64,000 nt of DNA from Rhipicephalus microplus (taxonomy: Eukaryota > Arthropoda > Arachnida > Ixodida > Ixodidae), in contig NC_134710.1 of assembly GCF_043290135.1 (NCBI RefSeq), positions 283,431,276-283,495,275 of the forward strand, given 5' to 3'. Position numbers and translations under genes: made by a program. Positions within the stretch are counted from its first letter, which is position 1. The number at the start of each line of letters is the position of its first letter. Of the stretch, positions 31,382 through 41,929 are shown piece after piece. The notes under the pieces are model-generated. The model was given only the letters and a program-made list of their open reading frames with translations. It was not told where the DNA came from and searched no databases.

Positions 31382-33877
31382 GTGTTCCCCCGAGGGAAGC
31401 TGCGGGCAATTTTTTTCCTCACCACCAGCATGCGCAATCAAGTACGTGCTTTATGCACTGAGGATTTCACTCTCGGGGAGTTGCGCCTGGCTTTGGCGTC
31501 GCGCAAACGGCGCTCAGCGCCAGGCGCTGATGGCGTGACATACCAGATGCTTCGCAACATCGATCAGTCCCAGCTCCCAGTGCTCTTGGCCGCCTACAAC
31601 GACGTGTGGCGCACGGGGATAGTGCCGCAAGAGTGGCGCGAAGCCATCGTCATCCCCGTGCTCAAGAAGGGCAAACCCGCCTCGGAGCCAGCGTCCTATC
31701 GCCCTGTTTCCCTTACCTCCGCAGCGGGCAAGCTCTTCGAGGCCATGGCACTGAGGAGACTTGAATGGATTGCCGAGGCACTGGATGTTTTCTCGCCTTC
31801 GCAGTGTGGCTTCCGCCGTTCGCGTGCTACTGCCGACGCCCTTGCGGACGTCATCGCAACGCTAGAGGAGGCACAGCACAAAGGAGAGGCCGGGTACCTC
31901 ATCCTGTTAGACATCAAGGCGGCATTCGACTCCCTGCCACACCCCACCATCTTGAACGCGGTGCGCGATCTCGGAGTGACCGGTCTCCTCTTCACGTACA
32001 TCGCTTCCTTCCTCGGCGGCAGAACCATGCGTGTGCGCGTCGGTGGAGTCCTTAGTGAGCCGCGTCCCGTGAGTGTCGGTGTTCCGCAGGGCAGTGTACT
32101 CAGCCCCTTCTTGTTCAATCTCGCCCTGGCTGACATCGACGATTACATCCCCCGTGCTCTTCCCTGTGATGTGCGCGTGGCGGTCTACGCCGACGACATT
32201 GCGGTGTTCGCGACGGGACCTGTGCCCAGTGGCCGGTGTATTCGCACCAGTGTCCAAACCGTCCTGGATTCTATTGACGCGTTCATCACGGGCAGGGGGA
32301 TGACGCTTTCACCGGCGAAGACGGAGGCGATGCTGCTGCACCCCAGTTATGGCGCCCAGCGCCACACACCGAAGTTCACTCTCCAAACGATCCCCATCCC
32401 TTGGAAGAGGCGAGTGACCTACCTCGGAGTGCAGCTGGACCAACGCCTCAACTGGTCACCAGCGGTCAGCGACCAGCTTCGAAACGCGCGAAGGGTCGCC
32501 TCCGCCGCTCGAGCGCTCCTTGCTCGCGGCAATGGATGCACACCGTCCCTAGCTCTCCGCATCTACAACGGAATGGCTGCGGCGCGCATTTTGTACGGCC
32601 TTCCTCTCGCAGCGCTTACGCGCTCCAACTGGGAGACACTGGACGCAGCGCATCGTATCGCGATTCGCCAGTTTTTCAGCTTGCCCAGATCATCTCAAAT
32701 CGGCCCAACACTTGCTGAGGCGGGAGACATGCCACTGTCACTCCGGGCCGATCTTCGAGCGCTAAATCACATAGAGCGTATGAAATGCTCGCGCCACGGA
32801 CAGCAGCTGGTATTCTGGCTCTCCTCACTTCCGTACTCACGGATGGGGCAATGCGCTGCGGCATTCTACGCCCTCATCCCGAGCTCACCGGATGTGAATG
32901 ACTATAGTGCCCCGCCCTGCCACCATCGCCCTCTCAAGATTCGGACACAGTTACCGGGAGTGGCAAGCAAGCGGACGACGCCAGTGTGTGCACTTCGGCA
33001 CGAAACTGCTGCCACTTTTGACGAACTCTCGGGACGACTCCTCGTCTTTACTGACGGTTCAGTGTTGAACGACGGGTGTGCCGCGGCTGCGTGTGTGGTG
33101 CCTTCGCTGGAGCTTCACAATCAGTGCCGCCTCGCCTGCGAGGCATCGTCGACGATAGCCGAACTCGCCGCGCTTGACCTCGCCGCCGATGCCCTCATTC
33201 AACTGAGAGCTCCGTCGGCTGCCGTTCTCTCGGACTCACGTGCTGCTCTCCAACTACTCGCGCAGGACGCCCGCAGACCTCCGGTTGCCACGCGCATCGC
33301 GCGAAAGCTCGAAGCAGTGCAGGACCTAGGATGTGATCTTGTGCTGCAATGGATACCAGCGCACGTTGGAATATCCGGCAACGAAGTGGCCGACGAGCTG
33401 GCCAAAGAAGCACACTCTCCGGGAACCCCTGTGACTACAGCGGTGAGCACATTCGACATAGCAAGGCTTCGCACACGGTGCTCTGTCACCGCTCGCCACC
33501 CGGACCCACGAGTTGCGGCAGGGCAGCCACCACGCCCACTCCCGAAAACAGGATTTTCGAGAGAGGAGCGTGCCCTCCTTCTCCGCCTGCGCATCGGCTG
33601 CTACCGCACGGCGGAACGGGTTCACAGACAGTCGGGACGTGGAGACCCAAACTGCCGTCATTGCCCACAGCCCGAAACACTCCATCACATTATCTTCCAG
33701 TGTGAGGAGTATTCGGACGCGCGCAGATCACTATTCGATGCTTACAGCAAACTGGGACTCTGCACCAGCACTGTTGATGTGATTCTTTTTCCCCGTGCGC
33801 ACGCATGCCTGGTGAAGCGCGCGCAAGCTGCCCTCATCACCTTCCTGAGGACTTCTGCGCTATTTGAGCGCTTGTGA
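31382..33877 (+). CDS. LINE ORF2, RT and RNase H part
   Basis: 831 codons; LINE sequence begins at about 31416 (FLTTSMRNQVRALC), the first ~11 codons belong to the inserted repeat. RT: RRSAPGADGVTYQML, EWREAIVIPVLKKGKP, SYRPVSLTSAAGKLFEAM, ILLDIKAAFDSLPH, GVPQGSVLSPFLFN, VAVYADDIAVFA (intact YADD). RNase H: LVFTDGSVLN (Asp), IAELAALDLA (Glu), LSDSRAALQLL (Asp), GNEVADELAKEAH (Asp), all catalytic residues present. C-terminal CRHCPQPETLHHIIFQC is the usual Cys/His finger. No stops or frameshifts. Cut off from its endonuclease by the insertion, so normal target-primed transposition is not expected. Confidence 0.92.
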   Translation: MFPRGKLRAIFFLTTSMRNQVRALCTEDFTLGELRLALASRKRRSAPGADGVTYQMLRNIDQSQLPVLLAAYNDVWRTGIVPQEWREAIVIPVLKKGKPASEPASYRPVSLTSAAGKLFEAMALRRLEWIAEALDVFSPSQCGFRRSRATADALADVIATLEEAQHKGEAGYLILLDIKAAFDSLPHPTILNAVRDLGVTGLLFTYIASFLGGRTMRVRVGGVLSEPRPVSVGVPQGSVLSPFLFNLALADIDDYIPRALPCDVRVAVYADDIAVFATGPVPSGRCIRTSVQTVLDSIDAFITGRGMTLSPAKTEAMLLHPSYGAQRHTPKFTLQTIPIPWKRRVTYLGVQLDQRLNWSPAVSDQLRNARRVASAARALLARGNGCTPSLALRIYNGMAAARILYGLPLAALTRSNWETLDAAHRIAIRQFFSLPRSSQIGPTLAEAGDMPLSLRADLRALNHIERMKCSRHGQQLVFWLSSLPYSRMGQCAAAFYALIPSSPDVNDYSAPPCHHRPLKIRTQLPGVASKRTTPVCALRHETAATFDELSGRLLVFTDGSVLNDGCAAAACVVPSLELHNQCRLACEASSTIAELAALDLAADALIQLRAPSAAVLSDSRAALQLLAQDARRPPVATRIARKLEAVQDLGCDLVLQWIPAHVGISGNEVADELAKEAHSPGTPVTTAVSTFDIARLRTRCSVTARHPDPRVAAGQPPRPLPKTGFSREERALLLRLRIGCYRTAERVHRQSGRGDPNCRHCPQPETLHHIIFQCEEYSDARRSLFDAYSKLGLCTSTVDVILFPRAHACLVKRAQAALITFLRTSALFERL

Positions 33878-34290
33878 ACTGAAAGAACATTAGTGCCTCC
33901 TCATCGATGTCCACTGGACTCGTATTAGTGAGTGCTACGGTTTTCCGTACAGTGTTTTCCGTACAGAGATTACGCGCTTCGGCGAGTGCTTCACGCGCTT
34001 TGTACGACGCGCCAATCAAACCGTTGTCCTCCTCTCGATGACGATACCTCTCCGGCCCTTGGGAGCCTTCCTAGTCAGCTGTGCATGGCGCGTGTGGGCT
34101 TGTGAGTCCGTTGCGAAAGCAGAACGAATGACCCTCGCCTTTCTTTTTTTTTCTCTCTTTTCCAATCTTTCCCTCCCTATATCTTTTATTCCCCATATCC
34201 CATTCCTGTGCTGACCTGTTGAGGTGTCCTTGTAAGGAGAGACAGTTACGGGTCGGCACCTTTCTTTTCTTTTCTTCTGTTATAACCACT
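33878..34290 (+). other. LINE 3' untranslated region
   Basis: Pyrimidine-rich blocks (CTTTCTTTTTTTTTCTCTC, CTTTTCTTTTCTTTTCTTC) and TCCCTATATCTTTTATTCCCC follow the ORF2 stop. The exact 3' end and target duplication were not found. Confidence 0.55.
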
Positions 34291-35568
34291 TATATAAAGT
34301 GAACCGCTCGGGGATTGCAGGTAGCGTGAAAAGCGTTGCCAAGGTGACTAGCCGTCCTTCTCCTCTGCTGGCTGAGCCTTTCCCTCTATTTTGCTGGCGA
34401 TGGTTTGCGTTGCGTTGCGCTCGGAGTGCTCGACCATGGCCGCCTGGATTCGACGATCTAAGAATTGCGACGCGGTGCTTGTGTGCACGCTTGTTTGAGC
34501 GTGGGCGGCTGCTTTTGCGTTTCGCTGCACCAATGAAGTGTGCACCAAGTCTCGACACGTCACCACGCCGCGCTGTATATCTCTGGCTTCTATAAAGTCA
34601 CGACCAACACACGACAGCAACAGTTGGGAAGGCCAATACGGCGGCCGAGAAGGTACCAGGCCTATCGGATATATACTTCAGTCCGACTCAGGGCAGAAAA
34701 CAGCGCTGGATTCTAAGGCAAGTAGGTTATCATTCCTTATTCTACTCTACTTGTCGCGTCTGCGATACGGATAAGCTTGCTGGCAATGGGCTCGGTCGTG
34801 TTGTGTATCGCACTCACGAAATGCACCGCGAGGTCAGCTTGGGCGTCTGCAGTTCACCTGTGCTTTGCGACTGCCTGGAAATTGGCTGTCATTGCCGTCG
34901 GCCTCCAGTACGCTCGCTAATCGAGTGCTCACCTGTCTTCGCCGCCGCTAAGAGCTCCGGGCTCACGATATTGGGATGAGACCTCGTCGCTATGTTGGAA
35001 GTCGTCGAAAACACGTTGCGGGTTCTCGTAACGAGCTTGGTTGTAGTATGTCGTGCTTTAAGTGCACCAACACGGGCTGGCAGGACTTCCGCCAGCGTCG
35101 GAACTCAGTGAAAATTGGTCGCCATTACAATTGGCTTTCCCGTCAGTCGGTCGCAAGCAGCCCGGCGCAGCCCGTTGGCCTCGGCGGCGGACTCGCGTTT
35201 GCGCGCTGCACTCGCTCATGTTTTTGGAAAAGGGCCGCATTACCATCAATTTCTTCGGCGCTAGTTCCAAACCAGCTAAGCGCTGTTCGTGGCGGCGGCC
35301 AAGCGTACGCTTGCTCTCCTGTTCGAAGTTCTCTGGCGGTAGACGCTCTGCGTGCAGCGCCGTGTTTGGTCTTGCGTTCGCTTGCTCGAGCTGAACGACG
35401 TCGTTCGCTTAGGACTCGCCGACTTGTTAGCGACACGGTGGTTCGCGGAGTCGTGGCTGCGGCCGCCGCTCCTAAGCTGTAGCGCTACGGGGTTCGAAAT
35501 GAGCCTTTGACGATGTGTGACATCATGGTTAAATTATTAGCATGTCATATCTCACGTATGCTTTCATT
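34291..35568. other. GC-rich region, no gene recognised
   Basis: 34976-35482 has a 168-codon plus-strand ORF (starts MRPRRYVGSRRKHVAGSRNE) but overlapping ORFs of similar size run on the other strand, as expected for GC-rich sequence. TATATAAAG at 34300 and TATATACTTC at 34672 could be promoter elements. No family match. Confidence 0.3.
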
Positions 35569-36090
35569 TCACTTTGCACGTATTTCTCATATGCATTTGT
35601 ATTCATATTCTGTTACCTGTGACTCACTATTTTACATACTTATTGTGCAGCCGTGGGCAAACACCGTGCTCAAGACTGTGCGCGCTGGCGTCCATCGTGA
35701 ACTTACTTACAGCGCAACACCAGAAAAAATACAGGACAGGAAAGGAGCAAAAGAGAAAGAAAAAAAGACGCGTCTGCGATGCCTGTAATCTACTTATTTC
35801 GTCAGAGCAGCTTCAGAAGGACTGTGCGAGATGTGAAGGTAAAGTTATTTGTGTGTCATCTTTTAACGCTTGTTTTTATATTAACGTGCACGTACTTGTC
35901 ATATGCGTGCATCTTCATTTCTGTGACGTGTGACTAACTGTTTTTACTCTATTATTGTACGTGCAGCCGTGGGGACACAACAGGCAGAAGGCTGCGTGCG
36001 CTGGCGTCTGCAATGCCTGTCATCTATCGCTTCTGTCGGAGGAGCTCCACAAGGAGTGAACAAGATGTGACAACGAGACTGCACTTGTAC
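35569..36090 (+). other. duplicated exon-like unit
   Basis: Two related segments, each with a TCATATGC...TTATTG(TAC)GTGCAG acceptor-like end followed by CCGTGGG (35651 and 35967) and GCGCTGGCGTC. The first (35651-35838) ends AAG/GTAAAG, a good donor, and encodes CDACNLLISSEQLQKDCARC in one frame; the second encodes CNACHLSLLSEELHKE then a stop and TRC. The paired CxxC pattern is shared although an ~85-bp insert differs between them. I do not recognise the protein. Confidence 0.4.
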
Positions 36091-36385
36091 ACTTCACCAT
36101 GAATTCACCTAAAAGAATGAAGAAACTTCATGTGTATGTGGAAAAATAAAAGATATCGATGTCTCACTTTTGTCTTTCGTTGGTGCAGTGAGTGCGAAAG
36201 CAGTTACACATAGGTGGCTAACTAATTTTTCGAGTGTTCTTTTCTGTGAAATTTGTTGCTCACTGCGCAGAAAAACAGGCGAAAAAATTATTAGACCTGG
36301 CGGAAAATAAACAAAAAACAATGTTTGAACTGGGGACAAAAAGTTAATCCGATTGGAGTATTTGAGTGGATCAACCATTCGTCCG
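36091..36385. other. no gene seen
   Basis: AATAAAAGA at 36146 could be a polyadenylation signal for the exon-like unit upstream. Confidence 0.3.
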
Positions 36386-36655
36386 GCAAGGTGCCACTGT
36401 GAGGACTAACAGTTGCCCGGTAAGGTGTAAATGTGGGGATTAACAGTTGCCCTATAAGGTGCAAATGTGAGGACTAAATGTTAGTCCTTTGATCTGAATT
36501 GTGAGACTAACGGTTACTCACTAAAGTGTAAATGTGAGGACTAAATGTTAGTCTTTTGATCTGAATTGTGGGACAAACGGTTACTCCATCAGGTGTAAAT
36601 GTGAGGACTTAATGTTAGTCCCCTGAGCTTGTCTGTGAGGACTAACTGTTAGACA
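36386..36655 (+). repeat. palindromic tandem repeats
   Basis: Two ~34-bp units followed by about 2.5 units of 67 bp. Each carries GTGTAAATGTGAGGACTAA; the longer ones contain the palindrome GGACTAA-ATG-TTAGTCC (36471-36487) or a variant, and CTGAATTGTG. Confidence 0.75.
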
Positions 36656-36732
36656 CGGTGCCGTTAATTTTTAAAAGAATGAATGGTTGTGGCAGTCCCA
36701 TTAGTCCCCTAAAAGACGAACCACACACCCTT

Positions 36733-37128
36733 TTAACACCCTTTTGCCTTAGAGTGTTGGCACTCTTTCTCCGCGATGGTGTAGTTTGTCTCAGCTCTCG
36801 TGAGCGTAGGGCTTGCATATGCTACGGCATATTCAGGGAATACGGGTTCACGCTGCGCCAGGACAGCGCCAAGGCCTACATCGCTAGCGCCCATGTGCAT
36901 CTCCGTTGGGGCCGTAGGGTCGTTGTGGCGTAGAATCGGAGAAGTCAACAAATGGCGGAGCTTTGGGAACGCGTCATCGCTCTCGGATTACCTCGAATTG
37001 AGGTGCCCGTTACCTCCAAGGAGCTTCGTCAGCGGTGATATGATCGTGACAAAGTTTTGTATGAAACGTCGGAAGTATGGGCACAGGCCCACGAAACTAC
37101 GCAGTTCTTTGACGGACGCAGGTTCATG
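36733..37128 (-). mobile_element. Ty3/gypsy relic D (RT-RNase H junction)
   Basis: Minus strand: [20 protein letters not shown] then [12 protein letters not shown] (37000-37130), followed by [20 protein letters not shown] and [16 protein letters not shown] (36733-36950). This is the RT thumb-to-RNase H part; a frameshift separates the two ORFs. It is cut at its upstream side by the SINE that follows. Confidence 0.85.
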
Positions 37129-37265
37129 AGATGGAGATGAGAGACGGCGTAGTGGATGGCTCCAGAAATTTTGATCACCTGCACTGACATCGCAAAGCAC
37201 ACAGGCCTCTAGCATACCGCCTCCATAGAAATACCACCTCAACGGCTGGAATGAAACCCGCGAAC
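37129..37265 (-). mobile_element. old Ruka-type SINE fragment
   Basis: GAGAGACGGCGTAGTGGATG, GGCTCCAGAAATTTTGATCA and ACCGCCTCCATAGAAAT follow the Ruka-type body on the minus strand. Heavily diverged. Confidence 0.65.
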
Positions 37266-37685
37266 GAAATGGAGAGCTGGAATCAAATGGAGTTGTAATC
37301 TCAAGTCTATCGCTAACCAGCAGCTACTCTCACTGCTCCACACACACACCTAGCGACTGTTAGACTGGAGATGGCCCGACATATCTAGGTGGTGTAGATT
37401 ATGGTGAAGGTGTATTGCTACTCTGACGTGCGCTCTAACCGCTATGCCTTTGCGGAGACACTGCATCAATGTTTTCGCCTGAACATTAGTCAAGCTATCG
37501 TTCTCTATACTCAACTAAGCACTGCAAGTGCTGCAGTTTCCTGTCGTTCTTGTATCGCGCATCATCGAGAAGATGATGATGCTTGCTGGTATTTTTTTTT
37601 AATTAGGCAGTGACTTATAGCCTGTTTCTTACGACAATGTGTCGCTTCATCTTAAGCTGTGAGCCTTCTAGCTATTTGTCTTCTT
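37266..37685. other. no gene seen
   Basis: Includes a short CA run (37341-37350) and otherwise anonymous sequence. Confidence 0.35.
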
Positions 37686-37855
37686 CTTTAACACGAAAGT
37701 GTTTTATGCCGGGGTCTACCACGGCTCCGATGACGTACTTCCGTCACGGAAGTGATGTTGAAAATATATACTAAAAATTGCAAAAAAACAAAAGGAAAGC
37801 ACTTTTCGCACGGAATCAAACCAGCAACCTCTCGATTTTTAGCCGCTACGCAACA
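37686..37855 (+). repeat. hairpin-started repeat (AACAC-GAAA-GTGTT)
   Basis: Begins with the hairpin AACACGAAAGTGTT (37690-37703), then TATGCCGGGGTCTACCACGG, CGATGACGTACTTCCGTCAC, AAATATATACTAAAAATTGC and a tRNA-like GGAATCAAACCAGCAACCTC. The order matches a repeat I recall as common in ticks, but I cannot name it. Confidence 0.5.
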
Positions 37856-40481
37856 GAATGTACATTGTTGGGTATACTAATGGTAAGCCATTTATATACA
37901 CCATAAACCGTTTGGCAGTCCTCAGACCTTCGAAACTTTAGCCCCTTTTTGTTACCAGTGGCGAGATGGCGCGACAGGCTCGCGTTGGACTCTCTCTAAA
38001 GGTCGTCGTATCCACGAAGTGCCGCCTCCGCGGAGCGTTGTCTCTCCTGCACGCGCGCTTGTCAGACTCGTAATTCGGGAGAGGACGAAAGACACTTCGC
38101 ACGCTGCCACGGCCGCGTTTAAGAAAGGAGCGCAATGCTGACACACGACACAGAAAAAAATTGTGACAGTTCTTCACGCTTGTCCTGTGTATCTTGTGCG
38201 GTCATTTCGTGCGTCTTTCTTTTTTCTATTTGAACAGCATGCTTCAAGTGTCGAGCTGTTACAGTTGTTAGGCCGCGGTCGTTCTGTGTATGCTAAATTT
38301 GTGTGGGCTTGAGCTGGGCGCTGCAAGTTTCTAGCTGTTTGCCGCTCCTAATCTGACTTTGCAACTTGTTGCCGTTGCTGGAAGAATGCACAATAAACGC
38401 TCCAGTACATCTTTAAAAACACGTTTCACACTTGTGTTTTACCGATTTCTATATAGTGGAATCATCCATGTTTTTTTTTACTTCATATAAGCACTCATTT
38501 CTACAAGGCACTCCTACCATAGCCTCTGTTTCTGTCTGTGTTTTTTAATCTTAGTTTTTATTTTTCCCGAGTGATCCTAACTTCTATCTACACGCTGTAA
38601 ATACCAGATCTTGTGAAGCATATGTGCCTTCCGCTGTTCTTGAAAGGTGAATGTCCTGGCATTTCACTGCTCCACTACGATGCGCTGAGTAGTATACGTA
38701 CATTTTTTTCTCTTCTCGAAAATAGATTCATTTTTCTTGTTTCAAATATCTGCGCCAGTACATTGTTGTCCACAGGCGACCACTCTGGCTTCAATAATAA
38801 AGCACTTTACCCGTTGTTCTCTACAGATATCATCTGGCTTCTTCAGAACGACTCTTAAGCCAGTGAGCTTTATTATGCCGAAGTCTTAAAAGATACTGGA
38901 GTGTAAAGCGTGCAAGTCCTTCGCTTATTTTGTAGTTGCAGCATGGCAACGGTCGGGAAAGCAACGTGAACCGACAAGAGTGCTGAAATAGCACTCTTTC
39001 CTATCCATTTTGTTTTATTTTAAGATTGCTGCACTCTAACTACGATATATCTACGATGAACCAACTTGCTCAAATCAAGCTCCTGTTGCTGCACTGTCCT
39101 TGTGACTTCGATCATTCCCTAAATCTTGGTTGGGTTGTTACAACACTCGCTCTCCCTATATTGTTGAATTTGCGTGCCGACACTGTAATAATAATAATGT
39201 GTTCATGTTTTCGTTTCGTTTATTTTCTGGAGTCATACTACATATTTGCGTAAAGTTGATCGGTGTAAAACAGCAGTATAGCCTGACGTGTCACCCATCC
39301 GTAAGTCCCCCTTTTCTATATACTTCGTGTACGAGCGTTTAACAAATATTGTGCAGTGTAATCATGATTCAAGTTAATATCTAAACTGATTTGATCTCTA
39401 CTTTCATTTCGGGGCCCGTGGAGGAGTTGACGAACAAAACAAAGAAAAATGAACCTAACAGTCAAAGCCGAAAGTTGGGCTATCGGTCATCCCGTGTAGG
39501 TCTTTTTTCGTCCCTGTTTTTATTTTTGCTCATGGCGTGTGTTCAAGTTAGTATCAAGAAGATCAAATGAATCAAGTAATGCACAGATATGATATGATTT
39601 ATTTCGCCTGATATTGTTTATTTTCTTCTCCAACCAAAGTGAATGTATAATGGAATTGGTGACAGATCACAATCAATTTTAGTTCACCGCGACACGCAGA
39701 AACTGGGTACAATGTGCACAGCGAAAATAATAGAGTAATAATAAGAGTATATTGCGCGACCTTCGCATCACTCGCAAGTGTTATGAACCGATAAATCCGT
39801 TGCAAATAGAAATTCCACGTGTGATACGTTTTGACCTTGTCCAACGAAAGCGAGCTACGAGCGGTCTGTCATACATTGTGTCGCGGTAAATCATAACAGT
39901 GTCGCATCAGCACCGACTCTACTCTCGCATTAATGAGGAACATTAGATTAAACAAATGAAGCGATTGATTGTATGAAAGTGGCACGACTTGCATTGACAT
40001 TTTGTGACCCGTATGGCCGTTGATGTTCATGTGAGGTGGACATCTACATAGTTAGTTATTACTTTGTTATTGTCGCCATCGAAAAGCTTCACCAAATCGA
40101 TTTTCGCACTGTCCTGACAAGACGAAAAGTTAGAAACATGGGAGCAGAGCTCCCAAGCAGGCTTGTATTACTTGTAATTAAGTTTTGTTTGTCGATGGGT
40201 GATGTGACACGTGCACTGTGATTGCACCTAATTTCGCTTCAGCATTTCACTTATTGTGTACCATGAAAAGGGTACACAGGTAAACCAAGCAAATCAAGTC
40301 CACAAAACAGCTGAGAACTGGGCACACTTTCATTGACAGTTTTTCATGCTGCCTAAGGGTGGCGCGGGCTAATTCTCTCAGGGTTACACGCACAGAAGTA
40401 TCCTAGAATATAAACGGAAAAGGGACCGCCAAAGAAAATAACATGGTGCTTGTGGGCTCGGTTCCACCTGTGACAAGTTGA
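37856..40481. other. 2.6 kb without a recognised gene
   Basis: Short ORFs only. AATAAA at 38391 follows a 120-bp G/T-rich stretch and could mark a transcript end. Nothing else stands out. Confidence 0.4.
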
Positions 40482-40590
40482 TCTTAACGCGACAGCGTTA
40501 AAACGTTCGTTTTGCAGAACTTCCGGTGTTGGCGGTGGCGTCTTTGGTTGTGAGTGAAAAAGCAGCCTTGGCCGGGAGCAAAAACTTGAG
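40482..40590 (+). repeat. hairpin-started repeat (TTAACGC-GACA-GCGTTAA)
   Basis: Perfect 7-bp hairpin at 40484-40501 followed by CGTTCGTTTTGCAGAACTTC, CGGTGTTGGCGGTGGCGTC and GGTTGTGAGTGAAAAAGCAG. Reads as a short copy of an abundant tick repeat. Confidence 0.5.
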
Positions 40591-41929
40591 GTAGATGCCA
40601 CAAATACAGGAGCCAGAGGGTGTGTGCACTTTGCCTTTTTTTGCGGCGCACTTTAGGCCTACACTGAGAAGCGAAGGTATACGCTTGTTATTGGGAATAC
40701 GATAGTGTGTGTGCGCGCGTGCATACGCGTGTTTTTGTGTGAGCGTTCATGCGCGCATGTGTGTGCCTGTGTGCGTGCGGATCTGGAAATCACGTTGAAG
40801 TTCTAAAAACATGATGGTCTCCCAATTTTCGTCCACTTTTACCTTGTCCACAACTAGCGAATGAAGAAACCAAGAAAAGCTGAACTGTTTCAATGTGAGT
40901 ACATGGAAAAGTGCTCATTATACTAAAAATCGAGCTTATAATAACAGAGAGATATATAAGCTAGTTGATTCGCATTCATTCTAGAAAACTTGGTATGCAA
41001 ACACGAGCACAAAAAAAGAAGTCATGACACCATGAATGTTTTGTTTGCACGCTCAGTTTTTTCTTAGAATATATAGTTACCTACCAACTAGTCAGCTATT
41101 TGTTATCATATGCAGATCAGATGAGCACTCGTTTCATGCTTCTTCATGTCTGCCAAGTGTGTCTATTTGCTTTTCTTCTAGGTCACACTAACTGTCTCGG
41201 TAACTAAGAAACATAAAAATGGTCTACAAGAGTTTAAAAGTTTCTATGTTTAAAAACCGCTCCAAACGGTAAATGGTGCGCTATCTTCACTCAGTGCTCG
41301 TGTACTTGTAACGCGTTATTCTCTCTTGGCGTTCCCCGTCTTTTCGGCACAATTCATGGCCAAGCAGCGTGTTCGAGTAATGCAGTGAGGAAATACGCTC
41401 TCGTTTGGTCTATATATGAAGAACGTCGCCCTTGAAAGGTGCCTCCTGCCCTGCTCTGCCATGGAGTCGAACGCCCGTTCCGCCTGTTCTCGCCAGGTTA
41501 TCGTGCGCGATCCACTGTCACCTCTTCCCGTGCGCTTTCGGCGGCGTAAGCGGATACAGTCATGTGTAGTCAAAAATAGCGCAATCTTTATCGGCTAAAC
41601 ACTTAGTATTGAGATTATTCACGCGTCTTATGAAGAAATGAGCACCGAAGAGGAGATATATAGCGTCTGTAGGAAGGGTAGCGAAGGCGAGAAAACAACC
41701 ACCTCCTGATCTTAGAACTCGTAGTATAGTTTACGAGCCCATTAACCGCGACAGCTGACATTGCACAAGGGGTTCCGCGTGACGATATTTTGAAGGTAAA
41801 ATGCATGGCACCAAGAGCAAACCGCAGTCAAAAACTGACGGGGCGGAAACGTTGGAGATGGTGTTGACGCCATAAGCTGGTGGCCATGCTATAGACATTA
41901 TGTTTTAGTTCACTGTCTTACGAGAAAGA
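40591..41929. other. no gene; microsatellite and diverged inverted repeat
   Basis: 40706-40778 is an alternating GT/GC tract. 40955-41010 and 41060-41115 are a diverged inverted repeat (GCTAGTTGATTCG against CTGACTAGTTGGTAGG on the other strand; both arms also hold GCAAACA). 41416-41598 is an unsupported 60-codon ORF. The last part is probably the 3' untranslated region of the carboxypeptidase gene. Confidence 0.35.

Larger units (their letters stand above)
30741..31418 (+). repeat. hairpin-capped promoter-bearing repeat, copy 2
   Basis: 678 bp, nearly identical to 5502-6197; the 18-bp length difference is two fewer GCCGTCCGC units. Starts CTTTT then AGATGC-GGA-GCATCT (30746-30760) and ends CAA plus seven T (31410-31416). 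It lies inside LINE ORF2, so it moved after the LINE inserted. Same TATA/initiator, same 46-codon ORF, same 63-bp tandem units. Confidence 0.9.
27454..34290 (+). mobile_element. I-type LINE copy 3, nearly intact, interrupted
   Basis: Full-length non-LTR retrotransposon: ORF1 (27552-29474), ORF2 endonuclease (29464-30744), RT and RNase H (31416-33877), 3' untranslated region to about 34290. ORF2 starts inside the ORF1 stop region (ATGGCGAGTAA overlap). All catalytic motifs are present and no frameshift is seen; the only lesion is a ~675-bp insertion (30741-31418) between endonuclease and RT. The frames on both sides agree with an original site of five T (TTT TTC). RNase H after RT and APE-type endonuclease place it in the I group broadly. 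Confidence 0.92.

Noticed and set aside
34976..35482. 168-codon ORF as a host gene
   Set aside because: GC-rich sequence with equally long ORFs on both strands and no recognisable motif.
36386..36655. CRISPR array
   Set aside because: Repeat units abut without distinct spacers, and this is eukaryotic DNA without cas genes.
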